A program made the position numbers and the translations under genes. This document shows positions 1-6,869 of a stretch of DNA of 10,534 bases, one piece after another. How positions within the stretch are numbered: position 1 is the first letter of the stretch; the number at the start of each line of letters is the position of its first letter. This DNA is from CAZLPY01 sp964561525. GTDB lineage: Bacteria > Patescibacteriota > UBA1384 > CAJBMM01. Below the pieces are notes generated by a model. It was not told the origin of the DNA. It did no database searches and was given only the letters and a program-made list of their open reading frames with translations. The stretch is taken from NCBI GenBank assembly GCA_964561525.1, contig CAZLPY010000034.1, positions 1 to 10,534 of the forward strand. Reading direction: 5' to 3'.

Positions 1-11
1 AAACTTTTATT

Positions 12-953
12 ATGATCAAAATTTTTATTCTATGCTGGTCAATTTTAGCCAACACCCTTGGCCTATCACACGTTGCCTCCGCAATCGAAAAACCGCTGAC
101 CAAGCCAGCACAAGTCGCCGAGGCCAGTAACGCGGGCGATTACGTGGTGGCCCAGTTACCTATTCCGCTCACGGTGGTTCAACTGAAAACCAACGCCCAG
201 CCCGATGTTAACGCCTATGCGTATATTGCCTACGACGCAAGCAGTGGCACTGTGCTGGCAAATAAAAATGGCTACGCTGCCCGCCCGATTGCAAGCACCG
301 CAAAATTAATGACTGCGCTGTTGACGGTGGAACAAAATAAGCTTGAAGATTACGTTACTGTTTCTCATACTGCCGCTTTTCACCCCGGATCAACCATGGC
401 TCTGCGCGAAGGGGAAATAATTTCAGTCAAAAATTTGCTGTACGGTCTGCTGCTAAATTCGGGGAATGATGCCGCAACCGCCTTGGCGGAACATCTTGGC
501 GGAACAGACCAATTTGTGGCACAAATGAATGCAAAGGCAACCACCCTCAGCCTCATGCATAGCCATTTTGCTGAAGCCTCTGGTTACGATGAGGACAACA
601 CAGTGATGTCTCCATTTGATCTAGCCAAACTGATGAAAGTGGTGATTGCAAACGATACTATAAAATCAATAATGCAAACCAAAGATATTACAGTCAGTGA
701 TCAATCTGGCAAAATCACCCACTATCTTACGTCGTCTGACCGTTTAGTCAAAAACGACTATCCAGGCATTTTGGGTGGCAAAACGGGCACTGGCACCTTT
801 GAAAAAGATAAAGCCGGACATGTGTTAGTGGCGGCTGCACAGCAAAATAATCATCTCATCATCACCGTTGTTGCTAACACCTATCTCAATTCACCCGATG
901 CCTCCGCCAATGAAACGAAAAAACTATTCGATTTTGTGTTCGCAAACCTATAA
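12..953 (+). CDS. dacA: D-alanyl-D-alanine carboxypeptidase (peptidase S11, DacA/PBP5 type)
   Basis: This 313-aa protein should remove the terminal D-Ala from peptidoglycan pentapeptides outside the membrane, limiting cross-linking. All three penicillin-binding motifs are visible: SxxK as S95-T-A-K98 (S95 is the acyl-enzyme nucleophile), S150-G-N152, and K257-T-G259. The N-terminus is a signal peptide with a lysine at position 3, a hydrophobic core at about 4-19 and a likely cleavage site after A22-S-A24. A linker of about 45 residues precedes the catalytic domain. The chain ends where the catalytic domain ends, so the C-terminal beta-rich domain and amphipathic anchor of E. coli PBP5 are absent; it may be freely secreted. 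Only 11 bases lie upstream, with no visible ribosome-binding site, so the promoter is outside the window. The phosphatase gene follows after 10 nt. The family call is firm; exact PBP5, DacF or similar orthology is not. Confidence 0.93.
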   Translation: MIKIFILCWSILANTLGLSHVASAIEKPLTKPAQVAEASNAGDYVVAQLPIPLTVVQLKTNAQPDVNAYAYIAYDASSGTVLANKNGYAARPIASTAKLMTALLTVEQNKLEDYVTVSHTAAFHPGSTMALREGEIISVKNLLYGLLLNSGNDAATALAEHLGGTDQFVAQMNAKATTLSLMHSHFAEASGYDEDNTVMSPFDLAKLMKVVIANDTIKSIMQTKDITVSDQSGKITHYLTSSDRLVKNDYPGILGGKTGTGTFEKDKAGHVLVAAAQQNNHLIITVVANTYLNSPDASANETKKLFDFVFANL

Positions 954-963
954 CGAGAGTATC

Positions 964-1611
964 TTGGTAGATAACTTTGCCACAATTTACCTAGTCAGAC
1001 ACGGCCAAACCGAATGGAATGTAGCTCATATAACTCAAGGTCAGATGGATTCTGCTCTGACCAAAGAGGGGGAGCAGCAAGTTAAAGATTTAGCTCGCCA
1101 ACTGAAGCATGTGCATTTTGATGCGATATTTACTTCCGATCTTGGTCGTGCAAAACGCTCCGCAGATATTATCAATCAAGAGCACCAAGTGGCTATCATC
1201 GCCACCCAATTGTTACGCGAACGAGCGTTTGGGCCACTGGAGGGTAGGAAATCTTCAGAATATAGAGCTGAGCTCCGATACAGAATCGCAAAAATTGAAA
1301 AGATGACTGAAGCGGAACGATTTAGCGCAAAATTAGTTCCCGAAATGGAAAGTGACGCTGAACTGGTGAGCCGATTTATTACCTACGTACGCGAGATCGC
1401 TATCGCTTATGCCGGGAAAACGGTTTTGATGGTCACTCATGGTGGTATTGTACGCACATTTTTAGCTCATCTTGGATTTGCAAAACAGTCAGAATTGCCC
1501 GGTGGATCATTTTCGAACGCCGGATACATTAAATTTCAGACCGATGGCGTTGAATTTATGCTCGATGAAGTAGTCGGAGTAAAAAAGAAAACCGCAGTTA
1601 GTATGAAATGA
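964..1611 (+). CDS. Histidine phosphatase family protein (phosphoglycerate mutase-like)
   Basis: This 215-aa protein belongs to the histidine phosphatase (PGAM-like) superfamily. The phosphate-accepting motif is R12-H13-G14-Q-T-E-W-N, with H13 as nucleophile. R62 lies in SDLGRAKR, the acid/base glutamate is E86 in LRERAFG, and the second catalytic histidine is H159 in VTHGG. The substrate cannot be told: members include cofactor-dependent mutases, alpha-ribazole phosphatases and broad phosphatases, and at this length phosphatase is likelier than glycolytic mutase. I chose the TTG at 964 because it sits 11 nt before the conserved core begins, 10 nt after the dacA stop, with a weak GAGAG ribosome-binding site at 955-959. 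The open frame runs back to an ATG at 868, but that would add 32 residues lying entirely inside dacA or the gap, with no family resemblance. Translation is probably coupled to dacA. The C-terminus is lysine-rich. Confidence 0.86.
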   Translation: MVDNFATIYLVRHGQTEWNVAHITQGQMDSALTKEGEQQVKDLARQLKHVHFDAIFTSDLGRAKRSADIINQEHQVAIIATQLLRERAFGPLEGRKSSEYRAELRYRIAKIEKMTEAERFSAKLVPEMESDAELVSRFITYVREIAIAYAGKTVLMVTHGGIVRTFLAHLGFAKQSELPGGSFSNAGYIKFQTDGVEFMLDEVVGVKKKTAVSMK

Positions 1612-1646
1612 GATTCGAAAATCTACCAAAAAGACCGGCCAGAAAT

Positions 1647-2360
1647 CTAAGCCAGTTTTTGCGGATGTTTTTCGAGTTCCACTAGAGCATTTTCGGCAGC
1701 CTTAATTTGTCCAGCTTGCTTTGACGACCCAGTGCCCAGAGCCAGCTTGTTTTCAGATAAATATACGGCCACCGTGAAGGTTTTGTTATGATCGGGGCCT
1801 TCCTCCGAAAGTACCTGATACGTCGGAGTCACTCCAATTTTATCTTGTGTAAGTTCTTGTAGACGGCTTTTGGGATCCACGTGGGCCCCCTCTGCCAAAA
1901 TCTGCGTCAGATGCACTAAAATGTAGCGTTCGATGAATTGTTGCGCCACCCCATACCCTTGATCGAGATAGATCGCCCCAATCATGGCCTCGAAGGTGTT
2001 AGCTAAAATGAGCTGCTTTGCCTTTCCACCACTTTTGGCTTCACCGCGACTTAAATACAGGTAATCGCCAAAGTGGAGCTCTTCAGCCCGCTCGGCTAAA
2101 TGCTGACCACGCACCAGCGCTGAACGCCAATTTGTGAGCTCGCCTTCATTGTTTTTATAATGCTGATACAGGTACTCAGTCACCACCAACTCTAACACTG
2201 CGTCACCTAAAAATTCGAGACGCTCATTATTCTCTAGACCAATACTATGATGCTCGTTTAAGGCCGAGCGGTGAATAAATACTTGCTGCAGCAAATGCTT
2301 ATCAGCAAATTCAATATGCAATGATTTTTCGAGTGCATCAAACTCTCGGTGTGGTAACAT
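1647..2360 (-). CDS. rnc: Ribonuclease III
   Basis: This 237-aa double-strand-specific endonuclease would process rRNA precursors and cleave structured mRNAs. The RNase III signature NERLEFLGDAVL is at residues 45-56, with metal-binding E46, E49 and D53. The second half of the active site reads ANTFEAMIGA at 120-129, where E124 matches the essential Glu117 of E. coli. The position of E. coli Asp114 is asparagine here (N121), a substitution I believe occurs in other bacterial RNase III proteins. The double-stranded RNA-binding domain spans about 163-231, ending in the KAAENAL helix. Length is normal. The start is ATG without a clear Shine-Dalgarno sequence. The gene lies 77 nt downstream of nusB and is the last gene of the minus-strand cluster, facing the phosphatase gene tail to tail with a gap of 35 nt. 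Confidence 0.96.
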   Translation of the reverse strand: MLPHREFDALEKSLHIEFADKHLLQQVFIHRSALNEHHSIGLENNERLEFLGDAVLELVVTEYLYQHYKNNEGELTNWRSALVRGQHLAERAEELHFGDYLYLSRGEAKSGGKAKQLILANTFEAMIGAIYLDQGYGVAQQFIERYILVHLTQILAEGAHVDPKSRLQELTQDKIGVTPTYQVLSEEGPDHNKTFTVAVYLSENKLALGTGSSKQAGQIKAAENALVELEKHPQKLA

Positions 2361-2437
2361 ATATTTTTTACGAAGTGCGATGTACGGATTACGAATCAGT
2401 TATGCTAATTCATAATACATATTTCGAAATTCGTCCT

Positions 2438-3073
2438 TTATGATTCGTGGTCCTTTTGTATACTCGCTGTGGCTTGCGTTGGGTTAGCTTGTTCAGCCGG
2501 TGCAAACTGCTCTTGGATATGCTTAAAATCATCATCGTGGTCGGAGGTAGCCTCCTCTTCATGCTCTATAACCGTATCATCGGCAATATGTGCGGAGGCT
2601 GGAGTAACAGGAGTCGCATCATTCAAGGCATCATGCTCAGCAAGCAACTCGTCAATATCCGCTTCCTGTGTCAAATCGCTATTGCGATATAGCGTACCGA
2701 GCACTCCATTAATGAATTTGCTGGAATTATCTGACCCAAAAGCTTTGGCTAGCTCAACTGCTTCGTTGATCACTACTTTGGGCGGGATTTGACGAGAAAA
2801 CAACAACTCATACGTAGCAAGACGCAGAATGATTTTATCGATCACTGCAATTTGATCAATCGGCCATTCAGGAGCAGCGGCTTGTATTAACGGATCGATT
2901 TCGTCAGTTTTATCAACCACCCCTCGAATCGCATCGGTAATGTAGGATTCGTCAGTCTCGGCATCAAACTGGGCGCGATTACGCCGAGCTATTTCAAGCA
3001 CATCGAGATTTGGACGAAAGTCACGCTCGTAAAGCGATTGCATGACGATAATGCGAGAAAGATGCCTATTCAA
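2438..3073 (-). CDS. nusB: Transcription antitermination factor NusB with acidic C-terminal tail
   Basis: NusB binds boxA RNA with ribosomal protein S10 and supports antitermination on rRNA operons. Residues 2-131 form a complete NusB helical domain: it opens NRHLSRIIVMQSLYERDF and closes with the family signature INEAVELAKAFGS at 102-114 followed by KFINGVLG. The start is a TTG at 3073-3071, chosen because the family N-terminus begins exactly there; AAGGGG lies 9 nt upstream. Ordinary NusB is about 130-150 aa, while this one is 211. The extra 80 residues (132-211) are rich in Asp, Glu, Ala and Thr, with an EHEEEA patch near 170-175 and an HDDDF patch near 179-183, and look disordered. The gene lies 36 nt after rpmF without an intervening terminator, consistent with cotranscription. 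Confidence 0.92.
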   Translation of the reverse strand: MNRHLSRIIVMQSLYERDFRPNLDVLEIARRNRAQFDAETDESYITDAIRGVVDKTDEIDPLIQAAAPEWPIDQIAVIDKIILRLATYELLFSRQIPPKVVINEAVELAKAFGSDNSSKFINGVLGTLYRNSDLTQEADIDELLAEHDALNDATPVTPASAHIADDTVIEHEEEATSDHDDDFKHIQEQFAPAEQANPTQATASIQKDHES

Positions 3074-3109
3074 TGATTAATGCCCCTTGTTGTTAGATAA
3101 AATGTACTA

Positions 3110-3319
3110 TTACGCTGCTGTCGGCTCCTCGGCAACCTGCTTCGTATTTACGTTCAATACAACCCGACCCCGATACGTCCCGCAAACCTTACACACAGTG
3201 TGTGGCAAACGCGGTGAGTGGCATTTCGGACAAAAAACAATCTCTGGTAATGTCGCTCTAATTTGACTGCGACGGGTACCACTTCGCATGTGCGACATTC
3301 GCTTTTTTGGCATTGCCAT
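3110..3319 (-). CDS. rpmF: 50S ribosomal protein L32
   Basis: This 69-aa protein is bacterial L32 (bL32), a component of the large subunit near the peptidyl transferase region. It has the basic N-terminus MAMPKKRMSHMRSGTRRSQ followed by a zinc ribbon with C30-x2-C33 and C43-x2-C46, so it is the zinc-binding (C+) form. The short Ala/Glu-rich C-terminus is usual. The first ATG is supported by AGAAAGG 8 nt upstream; a second ATG two codons on is the alternative start. It follows the DUF177 gene by 23 nt, the classic yceD-rpmF pairing of bacteria, and nusB follows after 36 nt. Confidence 0.96.
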   Translation of the reverse strand: MAMPKKRMSHMRSGTRRSQIRATLPEIVFCPKCHSPRLPHTVCKVCGTYRGRVVLNVNTKQVAEEPTAA

Positions 3320-3342
3320 AACAAAAACCTTTCTACTTTATC

Positions 3343-3849
3343 TTACTGTAATCGAATGTGATTCGCTAGTGTATCATTTGCCAGATGATTCGGATTCTTG
3401 GTGAAATGATCAGGCGCCGTATTGAGGTTTGCTCCGCATGTGGCACATAATCCCTTGCAGCCCTGGTCATGCAAGGGAAACTGCGGGATTGCCGGCACTA
3501 TCGTATCAACCACCTGCTGAGTCAAATCAACGGTCAAACGTTTACTGATCGGGTACGATTCCGCATCAGGCGTCTGTGAATACGACTCTTCATCTTGACC
3601 TACCAACTTGTAGGGAAACTGAATCAAACAGCGGCTGCATTCTAGTGAAATATCACTACGCACATCAGTTGTTAGCATCAGCCCGTCGTCAATCCGCATA
3701 ATGCTTAAATGAAGATTCATAATACTGGTGTTAATCACATCTGGGATTTGATCCTCCGCCAGATCAGCATGTATTTCACGCGTGCTTCCAACATCAAGAG
3801 CGAGGTGATCCTTCACTGAAAAATCATATAATGAAATGTGCGCTGTCAT
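3343..3849 (-). CDS. yceD: DUF177 (YceD-like) protein linked to 23S rRNA and L32
   Basis: The 168-aa product belongs to the DUF177/YceD family, whose E. coli member is implicated in 23S rRNA accumulation and is co-encoded with L32. Visible family marks are a central cysteine pair C71-S-R-C74 and the C-terminal signature C131-KGL-C135-AT-C138-G, a probable metal site. The protein ends in a short polar tail. I set the start at ATG 3849-3847 although the frame stays open to 3879. A good promoter (TTGATT, 16 nt, TATAAT at 3884-3857) occupies the extra region, and its predicted transcription start falls on or beside this ATG, giving a leaderless message. The longer start would lie within the promoter. 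It heads the yceD-rpmF-nusB(-rnc) unit and is separated from leuS by about 50 nt. Confidence 0.88.
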   Translation of the reverse strand: MTAHISLYDFSVKDHLALDVGSTREIHADLAEDQIPDVINTSIMNLHLSIMRIDDGLMLTTDVRSDISLECSRCLIQFPYKLVGQDEESYSQTPDAESYPISKRLTVDLTQQVVDTIVPAIPQFPLHDQGCKGLCATCGANLNTAPDHFTKNPNHLANDTLANHIRLQ

Positions 3850-3856
3850 AGCACAT

Positions 3857-3884
3857 ATTATACACTTTTCCTGCCCCAAATCAA
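3857..3884 (-). promoter_or_regulatory. Promoter of the yceD-rpmF-nusB unit
   Basis: On the minus strand a -35 box TTGATT (3884-3879) is separated by 16 nt from a perfect TATAAT (3862-3857). Only 7 nt lie between the -10 box and the ATG at 3849, so transcription should begin at or within a base or two of the start codon. There is no Shine-Dalgarno sequence at a usable distance, which agrees with leaderless translation. Confidence 0.72.
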
Positions 3885-3900
3885 GGGGTACGTAATAAAT

Positions 3901-4656
3901 TTAGGTCACAAAGTTTACCAACCGGTCGGGCACCACTACAACGTCCTTCGATGCCGCAGACCTCAGATATTGAGACACTTTCTGGTCATCCCTTGCCTCC
4001 CGCTCCAGATCTTCTTTTTTAAGCCCCCGTGGAACGGTAATGCGGCCGCGCACCTTGCCATTTATTTGAATCACTACCTCTACCGTCTCCTCAAGAGCTT
4101 CCGCTTGTTTCGCCACTGGCCACAGTGATTTGAAGATCGATTGATCATTACCCAATTTTTGCCACAATTCCTCCGCTAGATGAGGCGCAAACGGCGCAAG
4201 TAATTTTACCAGAATTGAAAATTGATGCGAGCTCGGAAGCTCAGTTTGCATCGCATTAGTCAAAATCATCAGCTGCGACACCGCTGTATTAAATTGAAAA
4301 TGCTCAATGTCATGGCTCACCTTCAGAACAGTTTGGGCGATGATTTTCGCTATAGCTGGGTTGTCTGCATCACTGAGGGCACGTTCTGATAGGGCAAAGA
4401 CCTTTTTCAAGAACCGTGACGAGCCTTCTATGCTTGAAACATCAAACAAACTCATCTCATTCCACGGTCCTAAAAACATCGAATAAACTCGCAACGTATC
4501 AGCGCCATATTTATCGATCATCATATCGGGACTGATTACGTTGCCTTTTGATTTGCTCATTTTTTGCACTTCAGGTGCCAGTAGTTCACCGGTGGTTTTA
4601 TGAAATGCAGCATCTTTATCGAAGCTAATATCATCATAATGCACCCATCTCCCCAA
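3901..4656 (-). CDS. leuS: Leucyl-tRNA synthetase, C-terminal half (KMSKS, anticodon-binding and C-terminal domains)
   Basis: This 251-aa frame continues LeuRS exactly where the upstream half stops. KMSKSKGN is at residues 32-39, the ATP-binding loop that completes the class I active site. The helical anticodon-binding-like domain spans about 95-185, and the C-terminal tRNA-binding domain about 188-251, including QINGKVRGRI and a final DRLVNFV. The frame is identical to that of the 583-aa half: TAA (4668-4666), then AAA GAC AAA, then TTG (4656). If the stop were a sense codon, the joined protein would be 838 aa, normal for bacterial LeuRS. As a separate gene its start is uncertain. TTG at 4656 lacks a Shine-Dalgarno but lies 9 nt after the stop, suiting reinitiation; GTG at 4644 follows GGGGAG closely. 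It may be the beta subunit of a split enzyme, or the lost end of a broken gene. Confidence 0.85.
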   Translation of the reverse strand: MGRWVHYDDISFDKDAAFHKTTGELLAPEVQKMSKSKGNVISPDMMIDKYGADTLRVYSMFLGPWNEMSLFDVSSIEGSSRFLKKVFALSERALSDADNPAIAKIIAQTVLKVSHDIEHFQFNTAVSQLMILTNAMQTELPSSHQFSILVKLLAPFAPHLAEELWQKLGNDQSIFKSLWPVAKQAEALEETVEVVIQINGKVRGRITVPRGLKKEDLEREARDDQKVSQYLRSAASKDVVVVPDRLVNFVT

Positions 4657-4665
4657 TTTGTCTTT

Positions 4666-6417
4666 TTAGGCAGTAGCCAAAATTAAGCCTACTGATTCTA
4701 ATCGCAGAAAAGGCTCTTTTTCAGGTACTACCCCTAAATCAAATAGAAATTTGTGCCAAAACCTGGCATAGAGCAAATGCAATACTGCGTGCTCAGCTCC
4801 GCCGACGTAAATATCAACCGGCATCCAATGGTCCAATTTTTGACGATCTGCTAAGGTATGTTCATTATGAGGATCGATAAATCGCAGAAAATACCATGAA
4901 GATCCTGCCCATTGCGGCATGGTATTGGTCTCACGCTTCGCCGGCCCGGCGCAATTTGGACACTTAGTGTTGACCCATGAATCAAGAGCCGCAAGAGGTG
5001 ATTCACCAGTACCAGTAGGCTGGTATTTTTCCACATCAGGTAGCACAACCGGTAGTTGATCTTCTGGAACCGACACCGTGCCGCATTTCGGACAGTGCAC
5101 AATTGGAATAGGTTCGCCCCAGTAGCGCTGGCGCGAGAACACCCAATCACGTAGTTTATATTGCACTTTTGGCACAGCTAAGCCTTTTTTCTGTAGATCA
5201 GCTACGATTTTTTGCTTGGCCTCTAGCGTAAATAACCCATTATATTTACTTGAACTGATTAGCACGCCTTCACCGGTGAGCAGTGCACTCTTATTAGCCC
5301 CATTGGACATATTAGACTTATTAGACTCATTCGGTTGCAGCACTTCAACCATCGGCAAATCGTACTTTTTAGCAAATTCGTGGTCACGCTCATCATGTGC
5401 AGGCACAGCCATTATGGCGCCAGTTCCGTAACTAGCCAGTACGTAATCAGCTACCCATATGGGAATTTTGGCACCATTAACTGGGTTAATTGCATAACTG
5501 CCTGTAAACACTCCGGTTTTTTCTTTTTGTAACTCTGCTCGTTCTAAATCGGATTTTTTACCCGCTTGCTCAATATATTCTTCAACCTCATTGTGGTGGT
5601 CGTCCGTCACTAGTCGTTTGACTAACATATGCTCAGGAGAAACAACGACGTACGTCGCCCCAAACAAGGTATCTGGTCGAGTAGTAAAGACCTCAATAAA
5701 TTCATCCGGCTTCTCTGCCAATAAAAACTTTATCTGTGCTCCCTCTGAGCGACCAATCCAGTTGCGCTGCATCGTTTTGATGTGCTCGGGCCATTGCAAA
5801 CCCTCCAAATCCTGCAGCAGCCGCTCGGCATAGGCAGTAATCTTGAGTAACCACTGACGCATATTGCGTCGCTCCACTATTGTGGAGCACCTAACACATC
5901 GCCCATTTACTACCTCTTCATTAGCCAAACCGGTTTTATCTTTTGGGCACCAGTTTATCGGCACCTGCGCCTCGTAGGCCAAGCCTTTTTTAAACAACTG
6001 TATAAAAATCCATTGCGTCCATTTGTAATATTCTGGATCGGTCGTACTAAATTCGCGGGTCCAATCATAGCTAAAAGCCTGTGCCTGCATTTGACGCTTG
6101 AAATTTGCGGTGTTTTTGGCTGTCACAACTTTGGGATGCGTGCCGGTCTTTATAGCATAGTTCTCCGTGTCAAGACCAAAGGCATCCCAGCCCATTGGGT
6201 GTAACACGTTGTACCCTTGCATACGTTTCATGCGGGCTACTACATCTGAAGCAGTATAGATGCGGCTGTGACCCACATGCAGCCCATCACCCGATGGATA
6301 GGGAAACATATCGAGCACATACATTTTTTGCTTGGACGAATCGTCTACACCTACATTAAGCTTGGACTCTTCCCAAAATTGCTGCCACTTTTGTTCTAAC
6401 TTCTTAGGCTCATACAT
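4666..6417 (-). CDS. leuS: Leucyl-tRNA synthetase, N-terminal half (HVGH, editing and zinc domains), ended by an in-frame TAA
   Basis: This 583-aa polypeptide charges tRNA-Leu in its family context. The ATP-binding HIGH motif appears as H47-V-G-H50, preceded by YPSGDGL. A first zinc-type module has C157, C174 and C177. The CP1 editing domain (about 225-420) is intact, with TTRPDT at 245-250 and GTGAIMAVPAHDERD ending at D345, the residue that binds the amino group of misacylated substrate. A second zinc knuckle has C442, C445, C486 and C489. The chain stops after SVGLILATA, just before the segment leading to KMSKS, which is encoded in the same frame downstream. Alone it cannot activate leucine efficiently. 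A tandem tripeptide insert lies at residues 364-377. The GLPxEN motif reads GLDTEN (81-86). Translation starts at ATG 6417 with no Shine-Dalgarno, directly behind an extended -10 promoter. Confidence 0.9.
   Translation of the reverse strand: MYEPKKLEQKWQQFWEESKLNVGVDDSSKQKMYVLDMFPYPSGDGLHVGHSRIYTASDVVARMKRMQGYNVLHPMGWDAFGLDTENYAIKTGTHPKVVTAKNTANFKRQMQAQAFSYDWTREFSTTDPEYYKWTQWIFIQLFKKGLAYEAQVPINWCPKDKTGLANEEVVNGRCVRCSTIVERRNMRQWLLKITAYAERLLQDLEGLQWPEHIKTMQRNWIGRSEGAQIKFLLAEKPDEFIEVFTTRPDTLFGATYVVVSPEHMLVKRLVTDDHHNEVEEYIEQAGKKSDLERAELQKEKTGVFTGSYAINPVNGAKIPIWVADYVLASYGTGAIMAVPAHDERDHEFAKKYDLPMVEVLQPNESNKSNMSNGANKSALLTGEGVLISSSKYNGLFTLEAKQKIVADLQKKGLAVPKVQYKLRDWVFSRQRYWGEPIPIVHCPKCGTVSVPEDQLPVVLPDVEKYQPTGTGESPLAALDSWVNTKCPNCAGPAKRETNTMPQWAGSSWYFLRFIDPHNEHTLADRQKLDHWMPVDIYVGGAEHAVLHLLYARFWHKFLFDLGVVPEKEPFLRLESVGLILATA
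5293..5328 (-). repeat. Four tandem 9-nt repeats inside leuS
   Basis: On the plus strand four consecutive 9-mers read attagcccc, attggacat, attagactt and attagactc. On the coding strand they encode a tripeptide repeat with Asn in every third position (ESN-KSN-MSN-GAN-KS, LeuRS residues 364-377). The array falls between the end of the editing core (LPMVEVLQP) and the conserved TGEGVLI segment, a loop of variable length in the family. Because the period is a multiple of three, unit gain or loss keeps the frame. Confidence 0.8.
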
Positions 6418-6423
6418 GTGTCG

Positions 6424-6432
6424 ATTCTATCA
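6424..6432 (-). promoter_or_regulatory. Extended -10 promoter of leuS
   Basis: The minus strand reads TGATAGAAT, an extended -10 element (TG-n-TAGAAT), ending 6 nt before the leuS ATG at 6417. There is no good -35 box at 16-18 nt, as is tolerated for extended -10 promoters. The predicted start point is the A of the ATG or its neighbour, so the mRNA would be leaderless. Confidence 0.55.
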
Positions 6433-6460
6433 TAAACTGCGTCGTTTGACACGATTCCTA

Positions 6461-6489
6461 TTGACACTACAAAGAAATTATGATATAAA
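6461..6489 (+). promoter_or_regulatory. Consensus promoter of the 109-aa orphan gene
   Basis: A perfect -35 box TTGACA (6461-6466) is followed after 17 nt by TATAAA (6484-6489). Transcription should start near 6496, leaving a leader of about 24 nt. A second TTGACAC lies at 6446-6452, 15 nt upstream of this one. Confidence 0.75.
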
Positions 6490-6507
6490 TCTGATATCTC
6501 ATCGATC

Positions 6508-6511
6508 GGAG
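6508..6511 (+). promoter_or_regulatory. Shine-Dalgarno site deciding the start at 6520
   Basis: GGAG at 6508-6511 lies 8 nt before ATG 6520. The GTG at 6511 is in frame but overlaps the site itself, so ATG 6520 is the likely start. Confidence 0.75.
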
Positions 6512-6519
6512 TGAACCTA

Positions 6520-6849
6520 ATGCCTAAATCAGACAGTATCACCCTCCACATTCCTGTAGCTGGATATTCAATGGGACATATCGAGGGACGAGTCGCGGAG
6601 TATCTCACCCCGGCCGGTCTACAAGAACTACTGGCCAACTTCAGTTTCCCTCTCGAATTCGGTAAGCCGGATCCTAGCAGTTTCAGGATCATCGAGATGT
6701 ATGAAGACCCGACCGCTCTTGGCAGGCCAAGATTTGTGGCGATAGTCGAGCTCGAGATCGCGATGAGCACAAACGTGGTGCGAGTCGACAACACGGAGAG
6801 CACCGGGTCCTCAGAGGAAATGGTTTTGATCGGCGAGGTTGTGTGGTAG
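6520..6849 (+). CDS. Hypothetical protein, 109 aa (orphan)
   Basis: I do not recognise this protein. It is soluble, with no signal peptide or membrane segment and no cysteine. It alternates short hydrophobic stretches with acidic ones (SFRIIEMYEDPT about 48-59, RFVAIVELEIAM about 65-76), which suggests a small mixed alpha/beta fold, and ends in hydrophobic VLIGEVVW. It is a single-gene unit: a consensus promoter (6461-6489), a good Shine-Dalgarno site, and a strong terminator beginning 20 nt after the stop. A hand count gives about 53% G+C for 6521-6840, somewhat above spot counts of the neighbours in the mid-40s. The opposite strand also has a long open frame (6396-6803), but it lacks these signals and runs into leuS. 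A separately expressed accessory protein is the best description. Confidence 0.75.
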   Translation: MPKSDSITLHIPVAGYSMGHIEGRVAEYLTPAGLQELLANFSFPLEFGKPDPSSFRIIEMYEDPTALGRPRFVAIVELEIAMSTNVVRVDNTESTGSSEEMVLIGEVVW

Positions 6850-6869
6850 GCGACGACTAAAACCTGATT

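Noticed and set aside
868..963. ATG-initiated N-terminal extension of the histidine phosphatase
   Set aside because: It lies almost wholly within dacA, has no family resemblance, and a TTG with a weak ribosome-binding site lies at the expected start.
1611..1624. AGATT-CGAA-AATCT hairpin between the phosphatase and rnc genes
   Set aside because: Five A/T-rich pairs without a T-tract; too weak to call a terminator.
2469..2792. 107-aa plus-strand open frame rich in Ser, Ala and Cys
   Set aside because: It is antisense to nusB and its composition is what the complementary strand of that gene would give.
3850..3879. Ten-residue longer start for the DUF177 protein
   Set aside because: The region is occupied by the promoter -10 and spacer, and the extension is not typical of the family.
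3874..3888. CCCC-AAATCAA-GGGG inverted repeat after leuS as a terminator
   Set aside because: The stem is only 4 bp and no T-tract follows on the minus strand; it surrounds the -35 box of yceD.
4666..4668. Stop-codon reassignment or programmed readthrough as explanation of the leuS TAA
   Set aside because: UAA ends many genes in this window at the expected family C-termini, and UAA followed by A is not a known readthrough context.
6396..6803. 135-aa open frame on the minus strand opposite the 109-aa gene
   Set aside because: It overlaps the leuS start and promoter, has no ribosome-binding site, and lies opposite a gene with complete expression signals; its sequence resembles nothing.
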